A stretch of DNA of 64,000 nucleotides, from NCBI RefSeq assembly GCF_000376445.1, contig NZ_AQXI01000001.1, positions 124,001-188,000 on the forward strand, given 5' to 3'. The position numbers and the translations under genes were made by a program. Shown here piece by piece: positions 34,359 to 43,920 of this stretch. Numbering within the stretch: the stretch's first letter is position 1; each line of letters starts with the position of its first letter. Under the pieces are notes generated by a model, which saw only the letters and a program-made list of their open reading frames with translations, ran no database searches and had not been told where the DNA came from. Origin of the DNA: Haladaptatus paucihalophilus DX253. Lineage in GTDB: Archaea; Halobacteriota; Halobacteria; Halobacteriales; Haladaptataceae.

Positions 34359-34816
34359 ACCGCGTCCTCGTACTCGCTCTCGACCGCGAGGTTCCGAAGA
34401 CGGCCCTGTAGTTCGCTCGCCCGTTCGGGCGTGAGTCCGGGTATCGTCACGTCCGCTCCCCGCGACCCGGCGGTGTAGACGACGACGCTGCCGAGGCCGA
34501 GCAGTCGCTCGATGGGACCGCGTTGCGTATCGACGTGTTGAACGCGGACGAAGGGAACGACGGTCGTGACGCGGGTGAAAACCCCGCGTTCGAGGTACAG
34601 GTCGTCGTCGCGGATTTCGAACCGCCACGTGCGATACTTGAACAGGACGTACGCGACCCCGATGACGGCAGCGGCGAGAACGCCCGCGCCGACGAGGGTG
34701 AGCGCGAACTCGACGAGAAACCGACGAACCCCGGCGAGCACACCGCCGACGAGCGCCGCGAGGACGAGGACGCTCACGAACCAAACGACGCGGACGCGGG
34801 GGTTGAGTGTCTCCAT
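34355..34816 (-). CDS. Small bacterial-PH-domain membrane protein (YdbS-like)
   Basis: 153 residues with two N-terminal membrane helices followed by a bPH2 domain ([36 protein letters not shown], then [22 protein letters not shown]). It is the partner of the larger PH protein, whose start overlaps its stop. Likely a membrane-surface complex. Confidence 0.85.
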   Translation of the reverse strand: METLNPRVRVVWFVSVLVLAALVGGVLAGVRRFLVEFALTLVGAGVLAAAVIGVAYVLFKYRTWRFEIRDDDLYLERGVFTRVTTVVPFVRVQHVDTQRGPIERLLGLGSVVVYTAGSRGADVTIPGLTPERASELQGRLRNLAVESEYEDAV

Positions 34817-35053
34817 ATCTACACGACAGGGTGGATAGGGGATAAAGGTAGGCGTGGTCTACCGGTCGCGTCGTCGAACGAACGCACCCCCGAGCCGGGG
34901 CACGACCTTGGAAAGGTATGTCACACTTACTGTGCCGGAATACCACCCGTACCGGAGGAGTACGGATTCCCTACCGTTTCGTTCGGCTGGTACTGATTTC
35001 AGTCAGTCGGCGTGGAACAAAGACGCCGGGAAATCGTACATTTCGTGGACAGC

Positions 35054-35977
35054 ATGACCGAGAACTCGCCCACTATCAACCGTCGCCGATTCGTTCAGGC
35101 GACTGTCGCCTCGACTGCCATACTCGGAGGCGTCTCGTCGGCAAATGCCCAATCCGGGGGGAACGCCCAGTTCTCCATCGAACAGGACGGGAAATGCATC
35201 CCCATCGAACCGCTCTCGATGTCGGGACTACCGGTCGAGGAGTTTTACGACTACCGAACGCCGGACACCGACCCGTCGTCGTACAAGTACGCCTCCTTCG
35301 GGACGCAAAACCTCCAACGAAAGGACACCAGCATCCTCTTCCTCTATCAGGGACCGAAGGGGCTGAGCCTCGTGATGATTCACGACAAGATCGACGCCGG
35401 TGCGGGAGGTGCGGTGACGTTCCGCATAACCAACCTCCCCGTCAAGGGGAAGTTCATCGTCAAAGATGACTCCTACGACGCCTCGACGAACCGAGACACG
35501 TTCGACTACTCGAAACATCGCAACTGGAACGGGAAGGAAAGCGCAAGTGCGAACGTCAGTTGGACGTGGCAGGAGGGTCGCGCCGACGGTGCCGTCTATC
35601 GCAGTCTAGGTAAAGATTTCAAGATCACTATCAACCCGCAGTTCAACGAGAAGGCGGTACTGGCGGGGGAAGGAGGGGTGTACGACGGTAAAATCAAGAA
35701 ATGGGAGGTGCTGTCGGGTGACGTGAACAACCCCACCCGCACGAAGCTGAACATGAACAAGCCCATCACCATCTCCTCGAAAGCGTGTCAGTCCGAAACG
35801 ACGACGCAGACGACCCAGCAGACGACGGAAGGGTCGGGGGAGACGACCACTCCGATGGAGGGGACGACGACGACGACTCCGCCCTCCAACGAGAGTCAAG
35901 GCTTCTTCGGCAAGCTCTGGAGCGGGTTCGTCTCCCTCATCGAAGGGGTCGTATCCTTCTTCACCAGCTTGTTCTGA
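35054..35977 (+). CDS. Tat-exported hypothetical protein with C-terminal hydrophobic anchor
   Basis: 307 residues. Twin-arginine signal (TINRRRFVQATVAS) and a cleavage region SANAQS. The mature part is beta-rich, without recognised domain; contains Tyr/Asp rich stretches. A Thr-rich linker (about residues 255-290) precedes a hydrophobic C-terminus SGFVSLIEGVVSFF that could anchor it in the membrane. Start at 35054 because the signal begins there; 14 upstream codons are non-signal-like. About 237 bases upstream hold nothing convincing. Confidence 0.7.
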   Translation: MTENSPTINRRRFVQATVASTAILGGVSSANAQSGGNAQFSIEQDGKCIPIEPLSMSGLPVEEFYDYRTPDTDPSSYKYASFGTQNLQRKDTSILFLYQGPKGLSLVMIHDKIDAGAGGAVTFRITNLPVKGKFIVKDDSYDASTNRDTFDYSKHRNWNGKESASANVSWTWQEGRADGAVYRSLGKDFKITINPQFNEKAVLAGEGGVYDGKIKKWEVLSGDVNNPTRTKLNMNKPITISSKACQSETTTQTTQQTTEGSGETTTPMEGTTTTTPPSNESQGFFGKLWSGFVSLIEGVVSFFTSLF

Positions 35978-36031
35978 CGCGGAGAAACGTTTTTCGCGGC
36001 AGACGCGCCGAATAAAAAACGGGACGGCTGT

Positions 36032-37444
36032 TTACTCGTCCTGTCCGAGGATGCCGCGGTGAGTCATCGCTTCGGGGTCGATGATCTCGTTCGCTTCCTC
36101 CTCGCTCAGGTAGCCCTTCTCGATGACGACCTGCCGGACGGTCTTGTCCTCCTTGAGCGCCTCCTTCGCGGCTTTCGACGCCTTGTCGTAGCCGATGTGC
36201 GGGTTGAGCGCCGTGGCGAGCGCCATGCTCTGTTCGACCTGCTCCTCGCAATACTCCGCGTCGACGTCGAGTTTTCGAACGAACTTGTCCGCGAACGTCT
36301 CGCTGACGTTCGAGAGGAGTTCCGCCGATTCGAGGAAGTTGTGCGCGAGGACGGGTTTGTACAGGTTGAGGTCTATCTGGCCCTCGGCCGCGCCGTACTC
36401 GACGGTGGTGTCGTTACCGACGACCTGCTTGTGAACCTGATTGACGGCTTCCGCGACGACGGGGTTGATCTTGCCGGGCATGATGGAACTGCCGGGCTGG
36501 TTCTCGGGCTGGTCGATTTCGCCGAGTCCGTTGCGCGGTCCCGACGCCAGCAGGCGGAGGTCGTTCGCTATCTTGTTGAGCGACCCGGCGACGGTGCGGA
36601 GCGCGCCGTGCGCCTCGGCCATCGCGTCGTGGGCGGCCTGCGCCTCGAAGTGGTTGTCGGCCTCGCGGAATCGGATGCCGGTCTCCTCGCTGATGTAGTC
36701 GGCGGCGAGCGCGGGGAACTCGGGGTGGGTGTTCAGCCCCGTCCCGACCGCCGTTCCGCCGAGCGCGAGTTCGCTTAGGTGGTCCCTAACGTGGTCGACG
36801 CGGGAGAGTCCCTTCTCTATCTGCGAGCGGTAGCCGCCGAACTCCTGCCCGACGCGGACGGGGGTGGCGTCCTGCAGGTGCGTGCGGCCCGTCTTCACCA
36901 CGCCGTCGTACTCCTCTTCTTTCTCCGCGAGCGCCTCGCGGAGGGTGTCGAGGGCCGGAAGCACGTCCTTTTCGACGGCTTCGAGCGCGGAGACGTGCAT
37001 CGCGGTCGGAATCACGTCGTTGCTCGACTGGCCGAAGTTAACGTGGTCGTTCGGGTGAATCACGCGGTCCCCGATTTCCTCCCCGTAGATTTCGGCGGCG
37101 CGGTTGGCGATGACCTCGTTCGCGTTCATGTTCGAGGACGTACCGGACCCGGTTTGGAAGACGTCCACCGGGAACTGGTCGTCGTGTTCGCCCGCGATAA
37201 CCTCGTCGGCGGCCTCGACGATGGCTTCCGCTTCGTCCTCTTCTATCATCCCGAGTTCCTCGTTCGCCTGCGCGGCGGCCTTCTTCACGATTCCGAGCGC
37301 GCGGATGAACCGCCGCCCGAACGTGATTCCCGAGATGGGGAAGTTTTCGACCGCGCGCTGGGTCTGTGCGCCCCAGTAGGCGTCCGCCGGAACTTTCATC
37401 TCCCCGAGGCTGTCCTCCTCGATTCGATAATCCTCGTCGCTCAT
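36032..37444 (-). CDS. fumC: Class II fumarate hydratase
   Basis: 470 residues of the aspartase/fumarase superfamily; reversible hydration of fumarate to malate in the TCA cycle. Signatures: TGSGTSSNMNANEVIANRA, the catalytic loop GSSIMPGKINPV (signature GSSxMPxKxNP), and HVNFGQSSNDVIPTAMH. Full length, cytosolic, stand-alone gene convergent with the preceding secreted protein. Confidence 0.95.
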   Translation of the reverse strand: MSDEDYRIEEDSLGEMKVPADAYWGAQTQRAVENFPISGITFGRRFIRALGIVKKAAAQANEELGMIEEDEAEAIVEAADEVIAGEHDDQFPVDVFQTGSGTSSNMNANEVIANRAAEIYGEEIGDRVIHPNDHVNFGQSSNDVIPTAMHVSALEAVEKDVLPALDTLREALAEKEEEYDGVVKTGRTHLQDATPVRVGQEFGGYRSQIEKGLSRVDHVRDHLSELALGGTAVGTGLNTHPEFPALAADYISEETGIRFREADNHFEAQAAHDAMAEAHGALRTVAGSLNKIANDLRLLASGPRNGLGEIDQPENQPGSSIMPGKINPVVAEAVNQVHKQVVGNDTTVEYGAAEGQIDLNLYKPVLAHNFLESAELLSNVSETFADKFVRKLDVDAEYCEEQVEQSMALATALNPHIGYDKASKAAKEALKEDKTVRQVVIEKGYLSEEEANEIIDPEAMTHRGILGQDE

Positions 37445-37568
37445 GCGTGTGGAGGGTCGATGTGGGCGAGCGTAAAACCCATCGAAACGGGGCTACCGAA
37501 ATGGGGCTACGAGGCCGAAACAACTGAATTCAAACACTATCCTGGCTGTAAGCATTCACTCGGAGTAG

Positions 37569-37611
37569 AATTAATTTAAAAATAATTAAGTAGCTCTTAC
37601 CGAATAGGTAA
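37569..37611 (+). promoter_or_regulatory. Promoter and dyad upstream of the sugar ABC operon
   Basis: AT-rich TTAATTTAAAAATAATTAA (37571-37589) is a 6-base inverted repeat around a TATA-like core. It is followed by the palindrome TTACCGAATAGGTAA (37597-37611: 5-base arms TTACC/GGTAA around GAATA). The dyad lies 24 bases before the ATG at 37636, where a repressor would block initiation. Confidence 0.5.
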
Positions 37612-37635
37612 ATAGACGCATACCGAGGCATCAAT

Positions 37636-38991
37636 ATGACAGGCAATAACGACAACGGATTGAATCGACGGACGTACGTCAAAGGAATGGGTCTCGCCGG
37701 TACTGCCGGAGTCGCTGGTCTCGCCGGATGCACCGGCGGCGGTGACGACGACAACGGCGGCGACAACGAAAACAAGAACGACGACGGAAGCGGAAAGGAC
37801 GGTAAGACGGACTACAAGAAGCTCGAACTCCAGCACTGGTGGACGGGCGGCGACGGTCACGCCGCGATTACGGCCCTCCTCGACGGATTCAAGGAGGAGT
37901 ACCCGGACATCGAAGTCAAACCGAACCCCATCGCGGGTGGTGCGGGACAGAACCTGAAAGACGTCGTGAAAAAGCGCGTCCTCCAAGGCAAGCCGCCGAG
38001 CTCGTGGCAGGCGTGGCCCGGAAAGAACCTCACGCCCTACGTCGACAACGACATCCTTCACGACATCAGCGATTCGGTCTGGTCGGAAAACGGAATGAAG
38101 GACGCCTATCGGAGCGGTCCGAAGGAGGTCGCCAAGCTGGACGGGAAGTTCGTCGCCGTTCCGCTGAACATCCACCGGCTGAACAACCTCTTTTACAACA
38201 CGAAGGTCGTCGAAGACGCGGGCGTCGATCCGAAATCCATCTCGAAGCCGTCCGACCTCACCGCCGCGATGAAGAAGGTGGAGAGCAACACGGATGCGGT
38301 CGGGATGGCCCAGCAGACGAAATCGCCGTGGTCCACCCTCCAACTGTGGGCGCAGGTCCTCCTCGGCGAGTCGGGCGTGAAGACCTACAACGCCGTGATG
38401 AGCGGCAAGGTCGACGCGAACAAGAAGGCCGTGAAAAACGCCCTCTCCATCGTCAAGGAGTACAAGGCGCACTTCAACAAGGACTCCGGGTCGCTCGACT
38501 GGCAACAGGCCAACAAGAAGATCCTCAAGGGCGAGGCGGCGTTCTTCCACCAAGGCGACTGGGCGGCGAGCATGTACCGCGAACAGGAGAACTTCGAGTA
38601 TGAAAAGCAGTGGAACCACGTTCCGTTCCCCGGAACCGAGAAGATGTACGCGCTCAACATGGACTCGTTCCCCTTCCCGAAACAGAACCCGTCGCCGGAG
38701 GCGACCAAGAAGTTCCTCCAGTACGTGGGTTCGAAGGACGCACAGGAGCGGTTCAACCCCAAGAAGGGGTCGATTCCGCCGCGGACCGACATCTCCAAGG
38801 AGAAGTTCGGGCCGTTCCTCTCCCAGCAGATGGATGACTTCAAGAACTCGAAATCGCAGCCGCCGTCCGTCGCCCACGGATTGGCGACGACGCCGGAAAC
38901 GTTGACGAACCTGAAAGACGCAACGGCGTCGTTCATCTCGAACTGGAACGTCGATAAAACGGCCAACCAGTTCTCGAATTCGTTCAACTAA
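37636..38991 (+). CDS. Sugar ABC transporter substrate-binding lipoprotein
   Basis: 451 residues. Twin-arginine-like signal (LNRRTYVKGMGLAG), lipobox AGLAGC, a Gly/Asp-rich linker (about 38-58), then a type-1 binding fold (ELQHWWTGGDGHAAITALLDGFKEEYPDIEVK), characteristic of CUT1 sugar-binding proteins. Followed by two permeases and an ATPase on the same strand with short gaps. The sugar is unknown. Confidence 0.88.
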   Translation: MTGNNDNGLNRRTYVKGMGLAGTAGVAGLAGCTGGGDDDNGGDNENKNDDGSGKDGKTDYKKLELQHWWTGGDGHAAITALLDGFKEEYPDIEVKPNPIAGGAGQNLKDVVKKRVLQGKPPSSWQAWPGKNLTPYVDNDILHDISDSVWSENGMKDAYRSGPKEVAKLDGKFVAVPLNIHRLNNLFYNTKVVEDAGVDPKSISKPSDLTAAMKKVESNTDAVGMAQQTKSPWSTLQLWAQVLLGESGVKTYNAVMSGKVDANKKAVKNALSIVKEYKAHFNKDSGSLDWQQANKKILKGEAAFFHQGDWAASMYREQENFEYEKQWNHVPFPGTEKMYALNMDSFPFPKQNPSPEATKKFLQYVGSKDAQERFNPKKGSIPPRTDISKEKFGPFLSQQMDDFKNSKSQPPSVAHGLATTPETLTNLKDATASFISNWNVDKTANQFSNSFN

Positions 38992-39019
38992 ATCCGAAAC
39001 GCACACCAAACTTTTCCAC

Positions 39020-40006
39020 ATGCAACGAATATACAGAAAATTGAAGCGGTTGGTATCCGGCGAGGACGAATCGCTCCGCGCCGACGGCGGAACGACGGTC
39101 GAGCACGCGGAGAGCGAGTCACTGCTATCGAGCGAGTTCGTCCAGAGCCTCCCGTTCTGGTTGCCGCCGTTCCTGTTGATGGGCTTTTTCGTGTACGGTG
39201 CCATCGGCTGGAACTTCATCATCTCGCTTACGGATTTCGAGACGTTCCAACTGCCGACGTACAAACTCTCGGCGCTCGATTTCGAGATGTACCGGCAGTT
39301 GTTCAACGACCCGGGATTCTGGACGGCGGCGCGGAACACGCTCGTCCTGCTCGTCGCGTTCACCGGGTTGTGTCTCGTCTTCGGGTTGATCCTGGCCATC
39401 ATCGTCGACCGGGACATCCGGTTCGAGAACACGTTCCGAACCATCTACTTGCTCCCCATGAGCCTCTCGTTCGTGGTGACGGCGAAGTTCTGGGCGTGGA
39501 TGTACAACTTCAACAGCGGGATGATCAACGTCACCTTCCGGAGCTTCGGTCTCGACTTTCTGGCCCACCAGTGGATAAGCGACCCGACGACGAAGTTGGC
39601 CGCGGTCATCTTCGCGCTCATCTGGCAGTTCAGCGGGTACGCGATGGTCGTCTACCTCGCGGGCTTGCGGGCGATTCCGGACGAGCACTTCGAGGCGGCG
39701 CGGGTCGACGGCGCGAGCACGTGGCGCATGTACCGCCGCGTCATCGTGCCGCAGCTTCGGGCCTCGACCGTCAGCGCGGCGGTCGTGCTCATGGTCTTCG
39801 CGCTGAAGGCGTTCGACTTCCTGTACGTGATGTTCGGCCGTCAGCCCGGTCCCGCCGCGGACATCCTCGCGACGATGATGTACCGCGAGGCGTTCGGCTC
39901 GCTTCACTGGGCGTACGGGTCCGCCATCGCCATCGTCCTCTTCGTGATGGCGCTGGCAGTCGTGACGCCGTACCTGTACAACGAATATCGACGAGGTGAA
40001 CTATGA
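39020..40006 (+). CDS. Sugar ABC transporter permease 1 (MalF-like)
   Basis: 328 residues, six membrane helices after a polar N-terminus (about 40 residues). EAA loop HFEAARVDGASTWRMYRRVIVP. Inner-membrane channel subunit; cotranscribed with the second permease, whose start is 25 bases downstream. Confidence 0.88.
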   Translation: MQRIYRKLKRLVSGEDESLRADGGTTVEHAESESLLSSEFVQSLPFWLPPFLLMGFFVYGAIGWNFIISLTDFETFQLPTYKLSALDFEMYRQLFNDPGFWTAARNTLVLLVAFTGLCLVFGLILAIIVDRDIRFENTFRTIYLLPMSLSFVVTAKFWAWMYNFNSGMINVTFRSFGLDFLAHQWISDPTTKLAAVIFALIWQFSGYAMVVYLAGLRAIPDEHFEAARVDGASTWRMYRRVIVPQLRASTVSAAVVLMVFALKAFDFLYVMFGRQPGPAADILATMMYREAFGSLHWAYGSAIAIVLFVMALAVVTPYLYNEYRRGEL

Positions 40007-40031
40007 CGACACGACTTCAACGGAGGCAGCG

Positions 40032-40967
40032 ATGAGCGGAACACCGGCCGCACCCGACCCCGAAAATCGGACGTGGACGGACCGGGTGAGACGCAGCGTT
40101 CGAACGACGAGCACGAGCAGGGCGCTGTTGTACGTCGTGTTGTTCGCGCTCGTCGCGTTCTACCTCGCACCGCTGGAAGCGGGTATCATGACGGCGTTCA
40201 AGACCCAAAACGCGTTCAACACGTCGCTGCCGTTCTTCCCCCCGCTCGGAGACGGGTTCACGCTCGAAGCGTGGCGCGTCGCGTTGGACAAACTTCAGTC
40301 CGGGTTGGTGAACAGCCTGCTGTTGGCCATCCCGGCGACCGTCCTGTCGGCGACGCTCGGTAGTTTCGCCGCCTACGGCATCACCAACGTCGATTGGAAG
40401 TACCAGATGCCCATCGTCGCGCTGTTCGTCGCGGGTATCTTCATCCCGTATCAGGCGGTGCTGGTGCCGCTCGCACGGTTGTTCACCATCGTGGACACGC
40501 AGGCGCTTCTCTCGCCGCTGTGGGGACTGCCGTTCATGCACGAGTACTACGCGAACCTCATCAATCTCATCATCGCGCACACGGCGTACGGGATTCCCAT
40601 CACGTTCCTGCTGTTCCGGTCGTACTACCGGAACTTCTCGGACGAGATGTTGGAGGCGGCGCGACTCGACGGCGCGAGCGTGTTCAGCATCTACCGGAAC
40701 ATCGTCCTTCCGCTGTCGAAGCCGATGTTCGCCGTGACGCTCATTTACCAGTTCACGCAGGTCTGGAACGACCTCCTGTTCGCGCTGGTCATCATCCCGA
40801 GCGGGAGCGGTTCGTCGGCACCGGTGACGGTCGCGTTGAACAACTTGAGCGGCGGTATCATCCAATCGTTCGGCCTGCAGATGGCCGGGGCGTTCATCGC
40901 GGCGATACCCACGCTCATCGTCTACGTCCTGTTCGGAGACCAGTTCGCAAAAGGAGTTGCAAGCTAA
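40032..40967 (+). CDS. Sugar ABC transporter permease 2 (MalG-like)
   Basis: 311 residues, six membrane helices, EAA loop MLEAARLDGASVFSIYRNIV. The start was set at ATG 40032 because GGAGG lies five bases before it (40022-40026); an upstream GTG at 39996 is in frame and overlaps the previous gene. Partner of the preceding permease. Confidence 0.85.
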   Translation: MSGTPAAPDPENRTWTDRVRRSVRTTSTSRALLYVVLFALVAFYLAPLEAGIMTAFKTQNAFNTSLPFFPPLGDGFTLEAWRVALDKLQSGLVNSLLLAIPATVLSATLGSFAAYGITNVDWKYQMPIVALFVAGIFIPYQAVLVPLARLFTIVDTQALLSPLWGLPFMHEYYANLINLIIAHTAYGIPITFLLFRSYYRNFSDEMLEAARLDGASVFSIYRNIVLPLSKPMFAVTLIYQFTQVWNDLLFALVIIPSGSGSSAPVTVALNNLSGGIIQSFGLQMAGAFIAAIPTLIVYVLFGDQFAKGVAS

Positions 40968-41003
40968 TGATATCGATATACACGACACAACGGAGGAGTA
41001 CGG

Positions 41004-42161
41004 ATGGCTAAGCTCACACTCGACGGCGTGACGAAGGTGTTCGACGACGGCGGCGACGACATCGTTGCGGTCGATTCGGCGGACGTCGACATCGACGACG
41101 GCGAATTCCTCGTCCTCGTCGGTCCGTCCGGATGCGGAAAATCGACGACGCTCCGCATGATAGCGGGGCTCGAAACCGTCTCGACTGGCGAGATTCGCCT
41201 CGGCGAGACGGTCATCAACGACCAACCGCCGACGGCGCGCAACATCGCCATGGTGTTCCAGTCCTACGCGCTCTATCCGCACATGACCGTGCGCCAGAAC
41301 ATGAGCTTCGGGCTGGAGGAATCGACGGACATGCCGAAAAGCGAAATCACGCAGACTGTCGAGGACGCCGCCGAGATGCTCGGCATCGCGGACCTCCTCG
41401 ACCGCAAACCCGGCGAACTTTCCGGCGGGCAACAACAGCGCGTCGCGCTCGGCCGCGCCATCGTCCGGGACCCGGAAGTGTTCCTGATGGACGAGCCGCT
41501 GTCGAACCTCGACGCGAAGCTTCGGTCGCAGATGCGCACCGAACTCCAGCGGTTGCAGGAGGACCTCGGCGTGACGACCGTCTACGTCACCCACGACCAG
41601 ACGGAGGCGATGACGATGGGCGATAAAATCGCCATCCTCAACGACGGGAAACTCCAGCAGGTCGCCACCCCCATCGAGGCGTATCACCAACCGGCGAACC
41701 GATTCGTCGCCGGGTTCATCGGCGAGCCGTCGATGAACTTCTTCGAGATGGAGCGGAACGGCGATTCGCTCGTCGGCGAGTGGTTCGAATATCCGCTGTC
41801 CTCGGAGACGGCAGCGGAACTCGACGACGCCGAGCGCGTGACGCTCGGCGTCCGACCCGAGGACGTGGAACTCGTCGCCAGCGGCAGCGGCGACCACGAA
41901 TTCCGGACCGTCGTCGATGTCGTCGAACCGATGGGTAACGAGAACAACGTCTACCTTCGGTTCGCGGGCGGCGACGAGTCGAAACCGATGGAGGAACGGG
42001 AAACCTTCGTCGCGACGCTCAGCGGAATGCGGACCATCGAGGACGGGCAGGAGGTCATCGCCCGGATTCCCGAGGAAGCGATACACCTGTTCGATGCCGA
42101 GACGGGAACGGCGCTTCGCAACCGGCGTCTCGACCAAGAGGCGACGATTCCGAATCGCTGA
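41004..42161 (+). CDS. Sugar ABC transporter ATP-binding protein (MalK/UgpC-like)
   Basis: 385 residues. Walker A VLVGPSGCGKSTTLRMI, signature LSGGQQQRVALGRAI, Walker B VFLMDEPLSNLD, switch His VTHDQTEAMTMGD, and a C-terminal TOBE-like half (from about 245) typical of CUT1 ATPases, which may bind a regulator. Completes the importer. Confidence 0.9.
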   Translation: MAKLTLDGVTKVFDDGGDDIVAVDSADVDIDDGEFLVLVGPSGCGKSTTLRMIAGLETVSTGEIRLGETVINDQPPTARNIAMVFQSYALYPHMTVRQNMSFGLEESTDMPKSEITQTVEDAAEMLGIADLLDRKPGELSGGQQQRVALGRAIVRDPEVFLMDEPLSNLDAKLRSQMRTELQRLQEDLGVTTVYVTHDQTEAMTMGDKIAILNDGKLQQVATPIEAYHQPANRFVAGFIGEPSMNFFEMERNGDSLVGEWFEYPLSSETAAELDDAERVTLGVRPEDVELVASGSGDHEFRTVVDVVEPMGNENNVYLRFAGGDESKPMEERETFVATLSGMRTIEDGQEVIARIPEEAIHLFDAETGTALRNRRLDQEATIPNR

Positions 42162-42188
42162 CCCCGAATCGGTATTTGAAATCCCGAC

Positions 42189-42437
42189 CTACCGCTGGTC
42201 GTACTCTTCTGGCGTGTACGTTTTCAGTTCGAGCGCGTGGATATCCGTCGTCATGTGGTCGCCGAGCGCGTCGTAGACCAACTGGTGTTGTTCGACCAGC
42301 GTCTTGCCCTCGAACGCCGGGGAGACGACGGTCGCGGCGAGGTGGTCTTCGTCGTGGACGCCCCGCGGGTGGCTCACGGTCGCGTCCGCGTCGTTCAGTT
42401 CGGATTCGATGAGTTCGGCGACTTCGTTCGCGTTCAT
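42189..42437 (-). CDS. bolA: BolA-family protein
   Basis: 82 residues with the class II KH-like BolA fold: ELNDADATVSHPRGVHDEDHLAATVVSPAFEGKTLVEQHQLVYDAL. The conserved His in the second half is visible (LVEQHQLVYDALGDHMTTDIHALELKTYTP). BolA works with monothiol glutaredoxins on Fe-S or redox tasks in bacteria and eukaryotes; in archaea the role is open. Start MNANEVA at 42437. Confidence 0.88.
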   Translation of the reverse strand: MNANEVAELIESELNDADATVSHPRGVHDEDHLAATVVSPAFEGKTLVEQHQLVYDALGDHMTTDIHALELKTYTPEEYDQR

Positions 42438-42497
42438 GAACGACCCTTTTCCGTCGGCGACCAAAAGACGACGGGTTCGAACACGCCGACGGTCGAA

Positions 42498-42794
42498 TCA
42501 GGCGCGGACTATTTCGTCGAGTCGCCCGACCGTTTTCGCGTCCGGTTCCGTCCCGTTGCGGTCGCCCGACAGTTCGACGCGCTCGACGGGAGGTCGTCTG
42601 TATTCGGTGTAGACGTTCCAGACGGTCCCGTCGTCGGCTTCGACGGTGAACTCCTGAACGTCGTCGTCAGGTTGCCAAACGCGGGTAATCTTCCCCTCGA
42701 CGGTTCCGCCGCCGCTCGACTTTTCGGGCGACCAGTCGAACGCGACCGCCATCCCTTCCGTTACTTCGTTCGGTTCGAGCGTCCTGTCAGTCAT
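42498..42794 (-). CDS. Small hypothetical protein
   Basis: 98 residues, acidic, cytosolic. Reads like a small beta-barrel: MAVAFDWSPEKSSGGGTVEGKITRVW, FTVEADDGTVWNVYTEYRRPP. A Met directly before the chosen one is also possible. The 40-base spacing to fen1 (upstream, same strand) suggests cotranscription. No family recognised. Confidence 0.65.
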   Translation of the reverse strand: MTDRTLEPNEVTEGMAVAFDWSPEKSSGGGTVEGKITRVWQPDDDVQEFTVEADDGTVWNVYTEYRRPPVERVELSGDRNGTEPDAKTVGRLDEIVRA

Positions 42795-42834
42795 CATCGA
42801 CCGTAGCGCCTCGACCACCCTGAACGTACTGGCC

Positions 42835-43815
42835 CTACGTCCACTGGTCGAGGCCGGTCTGGGTGATGCTCTCTTCGATGCGCTCGAAGCCGCGCGCCAC
42901 CTCGTCCTCGCGGATGTCCCACTCCTCGGTGACGTACTCGCGCGCCGCCTCGATGTCCGGGTCCATCTCCGGGTCGAACTCGAACTCGTCGGTCACGTCG
43001 GGTTCGAGGAACATCCCGCGGATGACGTCCACGTTCTCGATGTACGCGTCCCGTTCTTCGAGGACGCCCCAGAGGTCGCCGTGCTCTGTGACGCCCTTGA
43101 GCGCCGTCTTCGGGCCGACGCCGGAGACACCTTCGTTGAAGTCGGTGCCACAGAGGATGGCGATATCGACCAACTGCTCCCACGTGATGTCGTGTTCGTC
43201 GAGCGTCGCCTCGAAGTCCATCAGTTCGGGATTCCCCTTGCTCGTCAGTTGACGAAGGGTGAGCGGCGCGCCCAGCAAGAGCGCGTCGTAATCCTCGGTC
43301 CCGGCGTAATCGACCGCGCCGGTTCGCGCCATGTGCGCCGCCTGCGCCTCGCCCTCCGCGGGCGCTTCGATGACCGGCACGTCGAGCAGGTCGAGCAGTT
43401 CCCGCGTCGTCTCCTGAATGACGGGGGTGAGTCGCTGGGTGTGGGCGTCGAGCCGCGCGACTTCGATTGCGTCGCCCTCCTCGCGCGCCTCCTCAAGTCG
43501 CTCCTCCAGTTTCTCGCGCTGTTCGCGCCGGTCCTCGATTTCGTCGCTCTTGAGGTCGGTCACGTGGCCGTCGAAGACGAACACCGGCGTCAGGTCGTGC
43601 TCGAAGAATTTCGGTAAGCCCTGGACGACGCCGACGAGATTTGCGACTTCGGTGCCGTCCTCGGTGGTGTACACCTCGTCTCGCGTCCATTTCACCGTCG
43701 TCGTGAGGTAGCGATAGAGCCAGTTGTGCGCGTCGATGGCGACGAGCGACCCCTCGATGTCGTCGAAGCTGATCTCTTCGAGGGATGCGAGCTGTCGAAG
43801 TGCGGAGTTTCCCAT
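42835..43815 (-). CDS. fen: Flap endonuclease 1
   Basis: 326 residues. Structure-specific nuclease that removes RNA-primed flaps during Okazaki maturation and repair. N-domain motif [19 protein letters not shown] and [11 protein letters not shown]-domain motif [13 protein letters not shown] and the metal-binding acids [30 protein letters not shown]. The extreme C-terminus TQTGLDQWT is a PIP-box-like peptide that binds PCNA. Complete. Confidence 0.95.
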   Translation of the reverse strand: MGNSALRQLASLEEISFDDIEGSLVAIDAHNWLYRYLTTTVKWTRDEVYTTEDGTEVANLVGVVQGLPKFFEHDLTPVFVFDGHVTDLKSDEIEDRREQREKLEERLEEAREEGDAIEVARLDAHTQRLTPVIQETTRELLDLLDVPVIEAPAEGEAQAAHMARTGAVDYAGTEDYDALLLGAPLTLRQLTSKGNPELMDFEATLDEHDITWEQLVDIAILCGTDFNEGVSGVGPKTALKGVTEHGDLWGVLEERDAYIENVDVIRGMFLEPDVTDEFEFDPEMDPDIEAAREYVTEEWDIREDEVARGFERIEESITQTGLDQWT

Positions 43816-43920
43816 TTGGCGACGCTACGGGCGGGAAGGGCTTCAAAGCACCCTCTTCGACGCGCCGAGGGGAGGTCCGTGGCACGGAAAACGACGAAAA
43901 TGAGCGAAAAACCCGCCCGA

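Noticed and set aside
42438-42497. GGGTTCGAAC resembling a tRNA T-arm
   Set aside because: The gap is only 60 bases and lacks the rest of a tRNA.
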